A DNA stretch of 15,780 nucleotides from an uncultured Methanobrevibacter sp. (GCF_937881195.1 NZ_CALGFC010000040.1:1-15780), one strand, 5' to 3'; numbered from the stretch's first letter, positions 1-10,391 are shown. Notes: generated by a model not told the origin, from the sequence alone. Translations and numbers: made by a program.

Positions 1-390
1 TTTATCTATTAAATTATCTATTAAATTAATTATTCCTTTTATTTATTCATTTATCATCATATCAAATATTAATTTATATATACTATTTTTAATGCTTTAA
101 TCAATTATTAAATATTCTAAAATTCAGTTATTATTAAATAATAGTTAATATTAAGTATAATATCCAATAAAACAAATCCAAAGTAATTATTAGAGATAAA
201 AAACTTATTTTATGATTTATATTTATAGTATTTCTATGTTAAGTATTCTATGCTGATTTTTATAAAAAATATTAAATATTTCAAAATACATAAACTTTAG
301 TAGAATAATGATAATAATAGCTAAAAATAACATGAGAAAACCTTTTACTATTATTTTTATCGTTTATAAAAAATTTTTTATCAATATGAA

Positions 391-398
391 TATATAAA
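391..398 (+). promoter_or_regulatory. Possible TATA box for the DUF4240 operon
   Basis: TATATAAA lies about 50 bases before the start codon at 443. Archaeal transcription usually starts about 25 bases downstream of the TATA box, which would give a leader of roughly 20-25 bases containing the ribosome binding site. In sequence this AT-rich, TATA-like strings are common, so the call is tentative. Confidence 0.35.
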
Positions 399-430
399 AT
401 CAATAATGATTAGTTATAAATTATATAAAA

Positions 431-438
431 AGGAGTGA
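431..438 (+). promoter_or_regulatory. Ribosome binding site of the DUF4240 gene
   Basis: AGGAGTGA closely matches the complement of the archaeal 16S rRNA 3' end (AGGAGGTGAT) and sits 4 bases before the ATG at 443. It is the strongest Shine-Dalgarno among the plus-strand genes here and supports the chosen start. Confidence 0.7.
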
Positions 439-442
439 AAGT

Positions 443-1015
443 ATGATGGACAAGAATATATTTTGGGAATTAATCCAAACATCTTATAAAGAAGCTGATT
501 GGGAAACAGACAAACAAATGCAAATATTGAAAAATAAATTATCTGATTATAGTCAGGATGAAATACTAAAATTTGGAAAAATTTATGAAATATATGCAAA
601 AGAATCTGAAAAAAGTAAATTATGGGCTGCAGCTTATGTTTTAAATGATGGTTGTTCTGAGGATTGTTTTAAATCTTTTAGAGGTTGGTTAATCTCTAGA
701 GGAAAAGAACCATATTTAAATGCAATTCTCAACCCAGACTCCATTATTGATTTAGATATGCCTTATGAAGATGACTATTATGAAAATGAAGATATGCTAT
801 CTGTTGCACAAATGGCATTTAACGAAAAAATAGGGTCAAATGAAGATATAAATTTATATTATGAACGAATGAGAGAATTTGAACTAGATACAAAAGAAAT
901 ATTCAATATTGTTGATGAAATATCATTTGGAGAAGACATAGATGCAAAATGGGATAAAAAAGATGAAGAAAGCATAAGAAAGCTTGTTCCAAAATTATGT
1001 GAACAATATTGGTAA
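443..1015 (+). CDS. DUF4240 domain-containing protein
   Basis: Protein of 190 residues matching the DUF4240 family, whose biochemical role is unknown. The family signature is in the middle: LWAAAYVLNDGCSEDCF at about 60-76 followed by FRGWLISRGKEPY (79-91) and a NPDS turn (97-100). The N-terminal FWELI (7-11) and an alternating charged helical region (20-58) are also typical. The C-terminal third is strongly acidic (runs of D and E). There is no signal peptide or membrane segment, so it is probably cytoplasmic. The start is chosen from AGGAGTGA at 431-438, a near-perfect Shine-Dalgarno; the second ATG at 446 is an equally possible start. It is the first of three close same-strand genes (58 bases to the acetyltransferase). 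The family is mostly known from bacteria, so acquisition by transfer is possible but not shown. Family assignment is from recognition of the motif, not from a search. Confidence 0.8.
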   Translation: MMDKNIFWELIQTSYKEADWETDKQMQILKNKLSDYSQDEILKFGKIYEIYAKESEKSKLWAAAYVLNDGCSEDCFKSFRGWLISRGKEPYLNAILNPDSIIDLDMPYEDDYYENEDMLSVAQMAFNEKIGSNEDINLYYERMREFELDTKEIFNIVDEISFGEDIDAKWDKKDEESIRKLVPKLCEQYW

Positions 1016-1073
1016 AAAAAGCATAATAAAGCATTTAAAAATAATAATTAACATGAAATAAAGTAATAATACC

Positions 1074-1640
1074 ATGAAGACAGGCGATAAATTTACTAAT
1101 ATTGACTATAATCTTAGGAAATTTAGAAATGATGATGTTTGCCCCATAACTAAGTATGCAAATAATCAAAATATTGCAAAATGGCTTACTAAAGAATTTC
1201 CAAGTCCATATTCTAAAAAAGATGCTGAAGATTTTATAAATATTACTTCAAAAAAAGAATTTATGAAAGTATTTGCAATTGAAGTAAATGGTGAAGCTGC
1301 TGGCTCAATATCTTTATCTTGTAATTCAAAAAATGAAAAAAACATTAGTTTTAATTCTAATAAAAATATTAAAAAAGCAGAAATAGGATATTGGTTAGCT
1401 GAGAAATACTGGAACAATGGAATTACTACCTCAGTTATTAAAGAGATAGTTAAATATGGATTTAATAATTATAAAATAGAGTGCATATATGCAACTACAT
1501 TTGAAAATAACATTATTTCTCAAAAAATTCTAAGTAAAGCAGGTTTTAATACTGATTCTAAAATAAAAAAGATTATTAAAAATAATGAATCTTATGATGT
1601 AATCATATATTCAATTAAAAACGATTCAAATAGTTTATAA
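1074..1640 (+). CDS. GNAT-family N-acetyltransferase (RimJ/RimL-like)
   Basis: Protein of 188 residues with the layout of RimJ/RimL-type GNAT enzymes, which move an acetyl group from acetyl-CoA to an amine such as a protein N-terminus, a small metabolite or an antibiotic. The N-terminal strand YNLRKFRNDD (12-21) is the usual start of this subgroup. FAIEVNGEAAGSISL (67-81) forms the central strands, and EIGYWLAEKYWNNGITTSVI (103-122) covers the acetyl-CoA pyrophosphate loop. NIISQKILSKAGF (146-158) is the typical C-terminal helix, in which the side chains after N contact CoA. The loop reads NNGITT instead of the common xGxGxA/G, a divergent but tolerated form. A Lys/Asn-rich stretch (83-101) looks like a low-complexity insertion. 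No clear Shine-Dalgarno precedes ATG 1074. It lies 58 bases after the DUF4240 gene and 21 bases before the methyltransferase, so co-transcription is likely. The substrate cannot be predicted. Confidence 0.8.
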   Translation: MKTGDKFTNIDYNLRKFRNDDVCPITKYANNQNIAKWLTKEFPSPYSKKDAEDFINITSKKEFMKVFAIEVNGEAAGSISLSCNSKNEKNISFNSNKNIKKAEIGYWLAEKYWNNGITTSVIKEIVKYGFNNYKIECIYATTFENNIISQKILSKAGFNTDSKIKKIIKNNESYDVIIYSIKNDSNSL

Positions 1641-1650
1641 ATTATAAAAT

Positions 1651-1655
1651 GAGGG
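1651..1655 (+). promoter_or_regulatory. Ribosome binding site placing the methyltransferase start at 1662
   Basis: GAGGG matches the Shine-Dalgarno core and lies 6 bases before an ATA codon that begins the methyltransferase frame immediately after an in-frame TAA. No ATG, GTG or TTG occurs in this frame before 1836. The same GAGGG and 6-base spacing is used by the gene starting at 14258. Confidence 0.6.
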
Positions 1656-1661
1656 ATTTAA

Positions 1662-2333
1662 ATAGAAGAAGTAAGTAAACAATTCAATAAAATAGCTGAA
1701 AAATATGACTCAGAAAGAAAAAAATTAATTCCTGTATTTGATGAATTTTATGGGATAGCCATAGATAGTATTAAACTTAAAAATCTTAATCCAAAGGTTC
1801 TTGAGATAGGAACTGGAACAGGTATTTTTACTGAAATGTTTCTTGAAAAATATCCTAATGCTAAAATGGATTTGGTTGATATTTCTGAAGATATGTTTAA
1901 TATTGCAAAAAAACGCTTTGAAGGAAATAATAATCTTAATTTCTATTTAAAAAATATTTTAGACTTTAAACCAGAAAAATACAAAAAATATGATGTTATT
2001 ATTTCATCTTTAGCCATACACCATTTACCTGATGAGAAAAAGATAGAATTATATGACAATATTTTTCAATGGTTAAATCATGATGGGTTATTTGTAAATG
2101 CTGAAATAATAGCTGGTGAAACAGAATATTTAAACAATATGTATGAAGAATGGCAATTTGAAATAGCTAATAATCTTGATGCAGAAGGAAAACAAAAAGC
2201 AATTGAGAGATTAAAACTAGATATTAGAACTCCTGTAAGTAAACAACTAAAATGGCTAAAAAATGCAGGTTTTAGTAATTTTGATTGCATATATAAAGCT
2301 TACTGCTTTGGAGTATTATGGGCTAAAAAATAG
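1662..2333 (+). CDS. Class I SAM-dependent methyltransferase, apparent ATA start
   Basis: Protein of 223 residues if read from the ATA at 1662. The SAM-binding motif I, VLEIGTGTGIF (46-56), is followed by the acidic end of strand 2 (DLVDIS), a KNILDF segment for motif II and YDVIISSLAIHHL for the post-II/motif III region, the normal order of a Rossmann-fold small-molecule methyltransferase. The first in-frame ATG is at 1836 (residue 59), after motif I, so starting there would remove the cofactor site. Upstream of 1836 the frame stays open with protein-like sequence (EEVSKQFNKIAEKYD) back to a stop at 1659-1661. GAGGG at 1651-1655 stands 6 bases before ATA 1662, exactly where an ATG would be expected. 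The best reading is an ATG changed to ATA: either a rare AUA start, a recent loss of the start codon, or a sequence error. The substrate is unknown. It is probably co-transcribed with the acetyltransferase. Confidence 0.75.
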   Translation: MEEVSKQFNKIAEKYDSERKKLIPVFDEFYGIAIDSIKLKNLNPKVLEIGTGTGIFTEMFLEKYPNAKMDLVDISEDMFNIAKKRFEGNNNLNFYLKNILDFKPEKYKKYDVIISSLAIHHLPDEKKIELYDNIFQWLNHDGLFVNAEIIAGETEYLNNMYEEWQFEIANNLDAEGKQKAIERLKLDIRTPVSKQLKWLKNAGFSNFDCIYKAYCFGVLWAKK

Positions 2334-2352
2334 ATATAAAAAGATGAATATG

Positions 2353-2416
2353 AAAAATATATAGAAGATATATAAAAAATATATAGATGATATATAAAAA
2401 TGTATAGAAGATATAT
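2353..2416. repeat. Tandem repeat, three units of 21-22 bases
   Basis: Three consecutive near-identical units (2353-2373, 2374-2395, 2396-2416), each A5-6 followed by TATATAGAAGATATAT with one or two differences. They lie in the space between the convergent methyltransferase and GTPase genes and contain no open reading frame of note. Confidence 0.85.
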
Positions 2417-2429
2417 AAAGATTAAAGAA

Positions 2430-2453
2430 TAAAAAATAGAAAGAATAAAAAAG
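2430..2453 (-). terminator. Oligo-T terminator of the Ygr210-like GTPase gene
   Basis: Read on the minus strand, two T6 runs separated by short C/A interruptions follow the stop codon of the GTPase gene by about 15-35 bases. Archaeal RNA polymerase terminates at such oligo-T tracts without needing a hairpin. The call rests on position and composition. Confidence 0.5.
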
Positions 2454-2466
2454 AAATTATTTAATT

Positions 2467-3654
2467 TTAACTAGTTATAATGCTAATAATATCTCCATCA
2501 CATAATTCATAATCACTAGCTACCCTCATATTCTTTTTTGCGTTAACAGCATGCATAAATTTATCACCAATATCAGTATGAATAACATATGCAAGATTTC
2601 TAGGATTTGAACCCATTTTAATAAGTATAGGATCTGGAAGGACATTTCCATTATTATCAGTAAATTTATGCTCATCCTCAACTGGGTAAACAACTATCAT
2701 ATTAAGTAATTCAAAAACAGCAGTATTAATAGCTTTTTGAACACCAGTACTCCCATATTTATCCAAAACATTTTCTTTGATATAGTTTAAAGCATTTAAC
2801 TGATTTTTATTTAAATTTTCCTCATCAGGAATTTCAAAATTAGACTCACCGGGATTATAATTTATTAAACCTGCTTTAGATGCATTAACAAGCGCTAATT
2901 CACTATCAGCAGATGCTGGAATAACATCCGGGTATTTTTCTTTAATTCTTTTTATATTTTCCTCAGATGTTGGAAGATCTGCTTTATTAGCTACAATTAA
3001 CATTGGCTTGGATATTTTTCTGAGGTTTGTTACAAGCAAGATTAAATCTTCTTTTTCCCATTTTTGATAATCTGGATTAATTGTTCTTTTTGCTTCAATA
3101 ACATCTTCGAGACTTACACCAGTTCCAGACATTTGTTCATATATAACTTTAGCTACATCTAATTTTTCTGCTTCTATTTTTCTAATAAGCCTGTCCCAAT
3201 TTTTATTTAAAATTCCATACATCCACATGACAATTTCATATTCAAGAAATTCGATATCTTCAAGAGGATCATGAGTTCCTGGATCAACTGGGCGACCTTC
3301 TTCATCAGTAGATCCAGAAGCATCTATAACATGAATGAAAACTTTGGCTTGCCTTAAATCATCTAAAAATTTATTACCTAAACCCCTGCCTTCATGTGCT
3401 CCTGGAACTAAGCCTGCAACATCGATTAATTCAACATGAATATATCTTTTTCCATCAATACATTCAGAATTTCGTGGATTACAAGTAAGATTTAAATCCA
3501 CACAAGGACAAGGTTTTACAACATTTGCTATAGCTTTATTTGCATCAATAGTTGTAAATGGGTAATCTGCCATTTCAACTTTTGATGTTGTAGCTGAGTT
3601 AAAAAATGATGATTTACCAACATTTGGTTTTCCTGTAACTGCAATTTGAAGCAT
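2467..3654 (-). CDS. Obg-family GTPase, Ygr210/YchF-like, with TGS domain
   Basis: Protein of 395 residues of the Obg/YchF group. G1 is GKPNVGKS (8-15), the switch region holds YPFTTI (31-36), G3 is DVAG (78-81) followed by the glycine-rich GLVPGAHEGRGLGNKF (81-96), and G4 is NKAD (223-226). The last 70-80 residues are a TGS domain (HTDIGDKFMHAVNAK then GDIISI). The glycine-rich stretch after G3 marks the archaeal/fungal Ygr210 branch. Bacterial YchF and eukaryotic OLA1 have an altered G4 and bind ATP; NKAD here is the ordinary GTP-specifying motif, so the common label redox-regulated ATPase YchF is probably wrong for nucleotide choice. The role is inferred from the family: ribosome- or RNA-associated translation factor. 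Four cysteines (49, 51, 58, 64) sit in a loop before G3. ATG 3654 has the Shine-Dalgarno AAGGAAG about 9 bases upstream. It appears to be monocistronic. Confidence 0.92.
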   Translation of the reverse strand: MLQIAVTGKPNVGKSSFFNSATTSKVEMADYPFTTIDANKAIANVVKPCPCVDLNLTCNPRNSECIDGKRYIHVELIDVAGLVPGAHEGRGLGNKFLDDLRQAKVFIHVIDASGSTDEEGRPVDPGTHDPLEDIEFLEYEIVMWMYGILNKNWDRLIRKIEAEKLDVAKVIYEQMSGTGVSLEDVIEAKRTINPDYQKWEKEDLILLVTNLRKISKPMLIVANKADLPTSEENIKRIKEKYPDVIPASADSELALVNASKAGLINYNPGESNFEIPDEENLNKNQLNALNYIKENVLDKYGSTGVQKAINTAVFELLNMIVVYPVEDEHKFTDNNGNVLPDPILIKMGSNPRNLAYVIHTDIGDKFMHAVNAKKNMRVASDYELCDGDIISIITS

Positions 3655-3725
3655 CTTTTTGACTTCCTTAATTTTTATAAATAGATATTTTTAATATGAT
3701 ATATTTTTTAATATGAAATATTTTT

Positions 3726-3797
3726 AATAAATTTTATAATCTGAATTATATTCTTTAATAAATTTTATAATCCAAATATATTCTTTAATAAATTTTT
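3726..3797. repeat. Tandem repeat of 30-31 bases, two units plus a partial
   Basis: Units 3726-3756 (31 bases) and 3757-3786 (30 bases) share the same start and end with differences in the middle (CTGAATT versus CCAAAT); 3787-3797 begins a third copy. The array lies 70-140 bases upstream of the minus-strand GTPase start codon. Confidence 0.75.
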
Positions 3798-4120
3798 ATG
3801 ATAAATATTATAATAATATTTATGATGAAATTAATAATTAAAAAAATAATTAAAATAATAAAATACTGTTTTTTAATAAATTTATTGAATTACCTTATTA
3901 AACATTGCTTTTTCAAAATATTTTCATATCCCAATATTAAATTATAACTAATAATAATTTTTTATTGAAATAAAAAACTAAAATTAAAATGATAAAAAAG
4001 CTAATAATTGAAATATTACTATTTTTTAATTATTTTTTTATATTATAGCTTATATTAGAATAAACTAAAATTCCCATAATATATTAAAAATGACTATTTA
4101 CCTAAAATTTAATTAAAAAA

Positions 4121-4130
4121 TTATTTAAAT
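4121..4130 (+). promoter_or_regulatory. Possible TATA box, suggesting a leaderless transcript
   Basis: TTATTTAAAT is preceded by A-rich sequence and centred about 28 bases before ATG 4154. No Shine-Dalgarno is visible before that ATG. The two observations together fit a leaderless or nearly leaderless mRNA, which is common in archaea, but the AT-rich background makes the box weak evidence. Confidence 0.3.
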
Positions 4131-4153
4131 TTAAAGATTAAAGTATAAATTAT

Positions 4154-6337
4154 ATGAACACTTTATCTAAAAAAATATTTGCTAATATAAAATTTTTTAT
4201 TAGAACCCTGATTGTTTGGGTTGGAGAAATTATTGTACTATATTTATTAGCTAATATGGCTATTGGTTTAAATATTGATGGATTTAACACAGCGATTATT
4301 GTAATAGTTATTTTAGAAATAATAAATGCCCTCTTTTGGCCAATACTTGCAAGAATTTTTCTTCCTTTTTTAGTATATACCATCGGTATTGGGTCTCTTC
4401 TTTTGAATGCCGGTGTAATATGGGTAATAAGTCTATTCCTGCCGACATTAAGTATAGATGGATATGCTTTAATTATTGTACCTCTTGGAATAGCAGTAAT
4501 ACATACAATATTAACTTCAATACTAACTTTGGGCAATGAAGATGAATATTACAATTTTATTATAAGAAGAAAAAAAATAAGATATAATGATGATTATTTT
4601 ACAAATGGAGAAGTTGATTATAATCAATTCCCTGATAATTATAATGAAAAGAATAATATAAATCATGAAAACAGCACACAGGTTAATGAACCAGGATTAA
4701 TTATAATAGAAATAGATGGGTTAGCTAAAGATATATTAGAAGAAGCAATAGAAAAAGGTCATATGCCTACTTTAGCTAAATGGAAAGAAGATAAATCCCA
4801 TAAAATAAAAGAATGGGAAACAGATTTATCTAGTCAAACTGGATCAAGTCAGGCAGGGATATTGCACGGGAATAATGAAGATATAGTTGCATTCAGATGG
4901 GTTGAAAAAGAAAATAATAATAAGATAATGGTTTCAACTGGGCTTATGGATGCTCCTAAAATTGAAAAACGTATATCCGATGGAAAAGGCCTCCTTTATA
5001 ATAATGGATCAAGTAGATCAAATTTATTTTCAGGAGATACAGAAAATGTGCTATTTACATACAGTAAAATGTATGACATAAAAAAATTCTACAACCGAAC
5101 ATGGTATTATGTTTACTCAAATCCTTCAAATTTCGGCCGTATTATTTTATTATTTGTATTTGATATTTTAAAAGAAATCATTTCTCAAATAACTCATAAA
5201 GTTAAAAATATTAGGCCTAGAATTAGAAAAGGATTTATGTATTTATTTGTAAGAGCCTGTGCTAATGTATATATAAGAGAAATAAACACACAAACTATTA
5301 TTGGAGATATGGTTAAAGGAAAAACTGATATAATATACTCTACTTATTTAGGATATGATGAAATAGCTCATCACTCAGGAATTAGAGATAATGATTCATT
5401 TAATGCATTGAAAGGTATTGATAGGCAAATTAAAAGAATAGCTGGTGGAAACAATTACACAAAAAGGCCTTATAAAATTGTTGTACAATCAGATCATGGA
5501 CAAAGTAATGGAGCCACATTCAAACAAAGATATGGTTTAAGTTTAGAAGACTTAGTAAAAAATCTACTTCCAGAAGATATGAATGTTTATGGAGAATTAT
5601 CCTCCAATGAAGATCACTTTGGCCAAGTAATTACTTCACCAATTACAGATGTTAAAAATATTGTTAGAGATAAAACTGAAACAGCTAAAAATAAATATGA
5701 TGAAATATCAACAAAAATTAAGTCAAAAGGAGACAATATTTTAGAGTATATTAGTGATTATAAAATTTCAGAATCAACAACCATTAAAAAATCAAAAACA
5801 AACCTTAAAAATGCGGAAGTTATTGTACTTGCATCTGGAAATTTAGGATTGATATATTTAACTCAATGGGAAAATCGTCTGGATTATGAAACTATAAAAG
5901 AATTATTCCCTGAATTAATCCCTGGACTTGTTCAACACGAAGGAGTAGGTTTTATTTTAGTTAATTCTAAAGAAAATGGAGCATTAGCTATTGGAAAAGA
6001 TGGAGTATATTACTTAGATGAAGACAAAATCGAAGGAAACAATCCTTTAAAAGATTTTGGATCCAATGCTAGAAAACATCTTCTTAGAACAAATAATTTC
6101 AAATATGTTCCAGATATTTTGGTAAACAGTTTATATGATAAAGATAATGATGAAGTTGCAGCATTCGAAGAGTTAGTTGGTAGTCATGGTGGTCTTGGAG
6201 GAACACAAACTAAACCATTTATTATGTATCCCTCTGAATGGAAAGTAGAAGATGAAGATATTGTTGGTGCTGAAAACATCCACAAACTTATTAAAAAAAA
6301 TTATAATTACATTCATGACCAATATAATGATATATAA
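4154..6337 (+). CDS. Membrane-anchored alkaline phosphatase/phosphodiesterase fused to Phage_holin_4_2-type domain
   Basis: Protein of 727 residues with two parts. Residues 14-127 form four hydrophobic segments (about 14-38, 45-65, 70-97, 104-127) with the NALFWPI and repeated IDG (41-43, 101-103) pattern of the Phage_holin_4_2 family. Despite its name this is a general membrane domain and not evidence of phage. After an Asn/Asp-rich linker (about 140-178) comes a type I phosphodiesterase/alkaline-phosphatase-like domain. Likely metal ligands are D188 (IEIDG), D402 and H406 (YDEIAHH), D447 and H448 (SDHGQS) and H678 (SHGG). The nucleophile is probably T229 or S231 in SSQTGSSQAG. All expected ligands are present, so the enzyme is probably active on a phosphate ester or phospholipid headgroup. 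Hydrophobic residues near 324-345 may form a membrane-associated helix. Neither the substrate nor the side of the membrane can be read from sequence. cbiE follows after 90 bases. Confidence 0.85.
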   Translation: MNTLSKKIFANIKFFIRTLIVWVGEIIVLYLLANMAIGLNIDGFNTAIIVIVILEIINALFWPILARIFLPFLVYTIGIGSLLLNAGVIWVISLFLPTLSIDGYALIIVPLGIAVIHTILTSILTLGNEDEYYNFIIRRKKIRYNDDYFTNGEVDYNQFPDNYNEKNNINHENSTQVNEPGLIIIEIDGLAKDILEEAIEKGHMPTLAKWKEDKSHKIKEWETDLSSQTGSSQAGILHGNNEDIVAFRWVEKENNNKIMVSTGLMDAPKIEKRISDGKGLLYNNGSSRSNLFSGDTENVLFTYSKMYDIKKFYNRTWYYVYSNPSNFGRIILLFVFDILKEIISQITHKVKNIRPRIRKGFMYLFVRACANVYIREINTQTIIGDMVKGKTDIIYSTYLGYDEIAHHSGIRDNDSFNALKGIDRQIKRIAGGNNYTKRPYKIVVQSDHGQSNGATFKQRYGLSLEDLVKNLLPEDMNVYGELSSNEDHFGQVITSPITDVKNIVRDKTETAKNKYDEISTKIKSKGDNILEYISDYKISESTTIKKSKTNLKNAEVIVLASGNLGLIYLTQWENRLDYETIKELFPELIPGLVQHEGVGFILVNSKENGALAIGKDGVYYLDEDKIEGNNPLKDFGSNARKHLLRTNNFKYVPDILVNSLYDKDNDEVAAFEELVGSHGGLGGTQTKPFIMYPSEWKVEDEDIVGAENIHKLIKKNYNYIHDQYNDI

Positions 6338-6351
6338 TTTAAGATATATCA
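6328..6351 (+). other. Inverted repeat across the phosphodiesterase stop codon
   Basis: TGATATAT (6328-6335) and ATATATCA (6344-6351) form a perfect 8-base stem with an 8-base loop; the TAA stop (6335-6337) starts in the left arm. No T-run follows, so this is not a standard terminator. It could be a weak mRNA 3' element between this gene and cbiE, or chance in AT-rich DNA. Confidence 0.35.
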
Positions 6352-6427
6352 AATAATAATGAAAATAATGAAAATAATAGGTTCAATAAATTATTCAAGA
6401 GATTATAAAATAGATATAGGTTAAAAA

Positions 6428-7063
6428 ATGACAAAATTATTTATTGTTGGTATAGGGCCAGGTTCTAAAGATTATATTACTGAAAAAGCAAAAAAAACAG
6501 TACAAAATGCAGATATCGTTGTTGGAAGTTGGAGAGCTATTGACATTTTCGATGATATTAAGGAAACAATAGGGCTAAATGTAAAAGATCTTCAAGAAAA
6601 ATTGGAAGAAGCAATTGATTTATCAATAGAAGGAAAAAAAGTTTGTATACTCTCAACTGGCGATCCTGGATTTTCAGGAGTCTTAAAAACTATAAAAAAA
6701 ATTGCTAAAAGTAAAAATTTTAATTATGAAAATATAGAAGTGATACCAGGAATTAGCTCATTGCAATTAGCTGCAGCTAAAAATAAAATATCCTGGGATG
6801 AAGCAAATATAATGACATTCCATGGTAGAGAAGAAATTTCATATATTTTAAATGTTATTGATAATGGACTTCCTACAATCGCACTGCCATCAAAAAGTGT
6901 AAAAGATATGGCTAAGTTTTTAATCGATAACAATGTAGATGAAAATAGAAAAATCACAATATGTGAAAAATTAAGTTATCCTGATGAAAGAATTGTTACA
7001 ACTACTTTAAAAGAAGTTTTGAATAGTGATTTTAGTTATATGTGCGTTATGATAATTTACTAA
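6428..7063 (+). CDS. cbiE: Cobalt-precorrin-7 (C5)-methyltransferase CbiE
   Basis: Protein of 211 residues of the tetrapyrrole methylase family, CbiE type. In anaerobic cobamide synthesis CbiE transfers a methyl group from SAM to C5 of cobalt-precorrin-7; methanogens need the resulting corrinoid for methyl transfer. The N-terminal FIVGIGPGS (5-13), the LSTGDPGFSG loop (76-85) that binds SAM, and IPGISSLQLA (106-115) are the family hallmarks. ITICEKLSYPDERIV near the C-terminus is the usual CbiE ending. The length is normal for a stand-alone CbiE. The CbiT partner (C15 methylation and C12 decarboxylation), fused to CbiE in the CobL of some bacteria, is absent here and must lie elsewhere. Only a weak Shine-Dalgarno (ATAGGT) precedes the ATG. 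It may be read from the promoter of the upstream phosphodiesterase gene. It is convergent with leuS. Confidence 0.92.
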   Translation: MTKLFIVGIGPGSKDYITEKAKKTVQNADIVVGSWRAIDIFDDIKETIGLNVKDLQEKLEEAIDLSIEGKKVCILSTGDPGFSGVLKTIKKIAKSKNFNYENIEVIPGISSLQLAAAKNKISWDEANIMTFHGREEISYILNVIDNGLPTIALPSKSVKDMAKFLIDNNVDENRKITICEKLSYPDERIVTTTLKEVLNSDFSYMCVMIIY

Positions 7064-7334
7064 TTATTAATAAATTATAATTTTTATAAAAATAATATTA
7101 AAAAATAATATTAAAAAATAATCTTAAATCTAAAAAATAAAATTATTAACAGTGCAAATTAAAATAAGAAAATAAAATTGAAAATGAAAATAAAAGAGTA
7201 AATTTAAAAACAAAAAAGTAAAAATAAAAGATTAAAAATAAATGAATATTAAAGAAACAGTGAAGAAATAATAAAGAAATAATAAAAGAATAATAAAGGA
7301 ATAATAAAGGAATAATAAAGGAATAATAATAAAA
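7064..7334. other. Convergent intergenic region, cbiE to leuS
   Basis: A/T-rich spacer between convergent genes. The plus strand has a T5 tract (about 7081-7085) just after the cbiE stop, which may end cbiE transcription. On the minus strand the region after the leuS stop is a long pyrimidine-rich stretch with repeated short T-runs, a suitable archaeal termination zone for leuS. No gene is seen. Confidence 0.6.
7266..7330. repeat. 11-base tandem repeat directly after leuS
   Basis: Five units of AATAATAAAGG type (7266-7276, 7277-7288, 7289-7299, 7300-7310, 7311-7321) plus a partial copy to 7330. The last three full units are identical. One unit is 12 bases. On the minus strand each unit reads CCTTTATTATT, so leuS transcripts run straight into repeated T-tracts beginning 4 bases after the stop codon. 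Confidence 0.85.
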
Positions 7335-10388
<3,054 letters not shown>

Positions 10389-10391
10389 TTA

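Larger units (their letters stand above)
1..442. other. AT-rich intergenic region at left edge
   Basis: No coding region, tRNA or structured RNA is recognised here; the sequence is almost entirely A/T. Bases 4-27 are two copies of a 12-base unit (ATCTATTAAATT) that may be the cut end of a longer array beyond the window. The right end holds a possible TATA box (391-398) and a clear ribosome binding site for the first gene. In-frame stops are frequent in all frames. One open frame on the minus strand that begins at 599 and runs back into this region overlaps the DUF4240 gene in antisense and is judged spurious. Confidence 0.7.
3655..4153. other. Divergent intergenic region with a 30-31 base direct repeat
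   Basis: About 500 bases, almost all A/T, between two genes transcribed outward, so both promoters must be here. A unit beginning AATAAATTTTATAAT and ending ATATTCTTT occurs at 3726-3756 and 3757-3786 and starts a third time at 3787. For the minus-strand GTPase gene, AATATAT on the minus strand (about 3699-3705) is a plausible TATA box. For the plus-strand gene, a TTTAAAT-type box at about 4121-4130 would place initiation close to the ATG at 4154. No RNA gene or conserved coding frame is seen. Confidence 0.6.

Noticed and set aside
414..599. Minus-strand open frame antisense to the DUF4240 gene
   Set aside because: Phe/Tyr/Ile-rich translation typical of the reverse complement of an AT-rich gene. 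No motif is present and it overlaps a well supported coding sequence. Similar antisense frames at 1166-1417, 2078-2290, 4150-4536, 6724-6957, 8164-8472 and 13123-13326 were discarded for the same reason.
1649..1678. ATG-initiated 9-codon frame just before the methyltransferase
   Set aside because: It ends after nine codons and has no Shine-Dalgarno of its own. Its ATG overlaps the GAGGG that serves ATA 1662. It matters only as the possible start under a one-base indel hypothesis.
4154..6337. Prophage or lysis module suggested by the holin-type domain
   Set aside because: No other phage gene is present. Phage_holin_4_2 domains are common in cellular membrane proteins, and here the domain is fused to a phosphatase-type enzyme.
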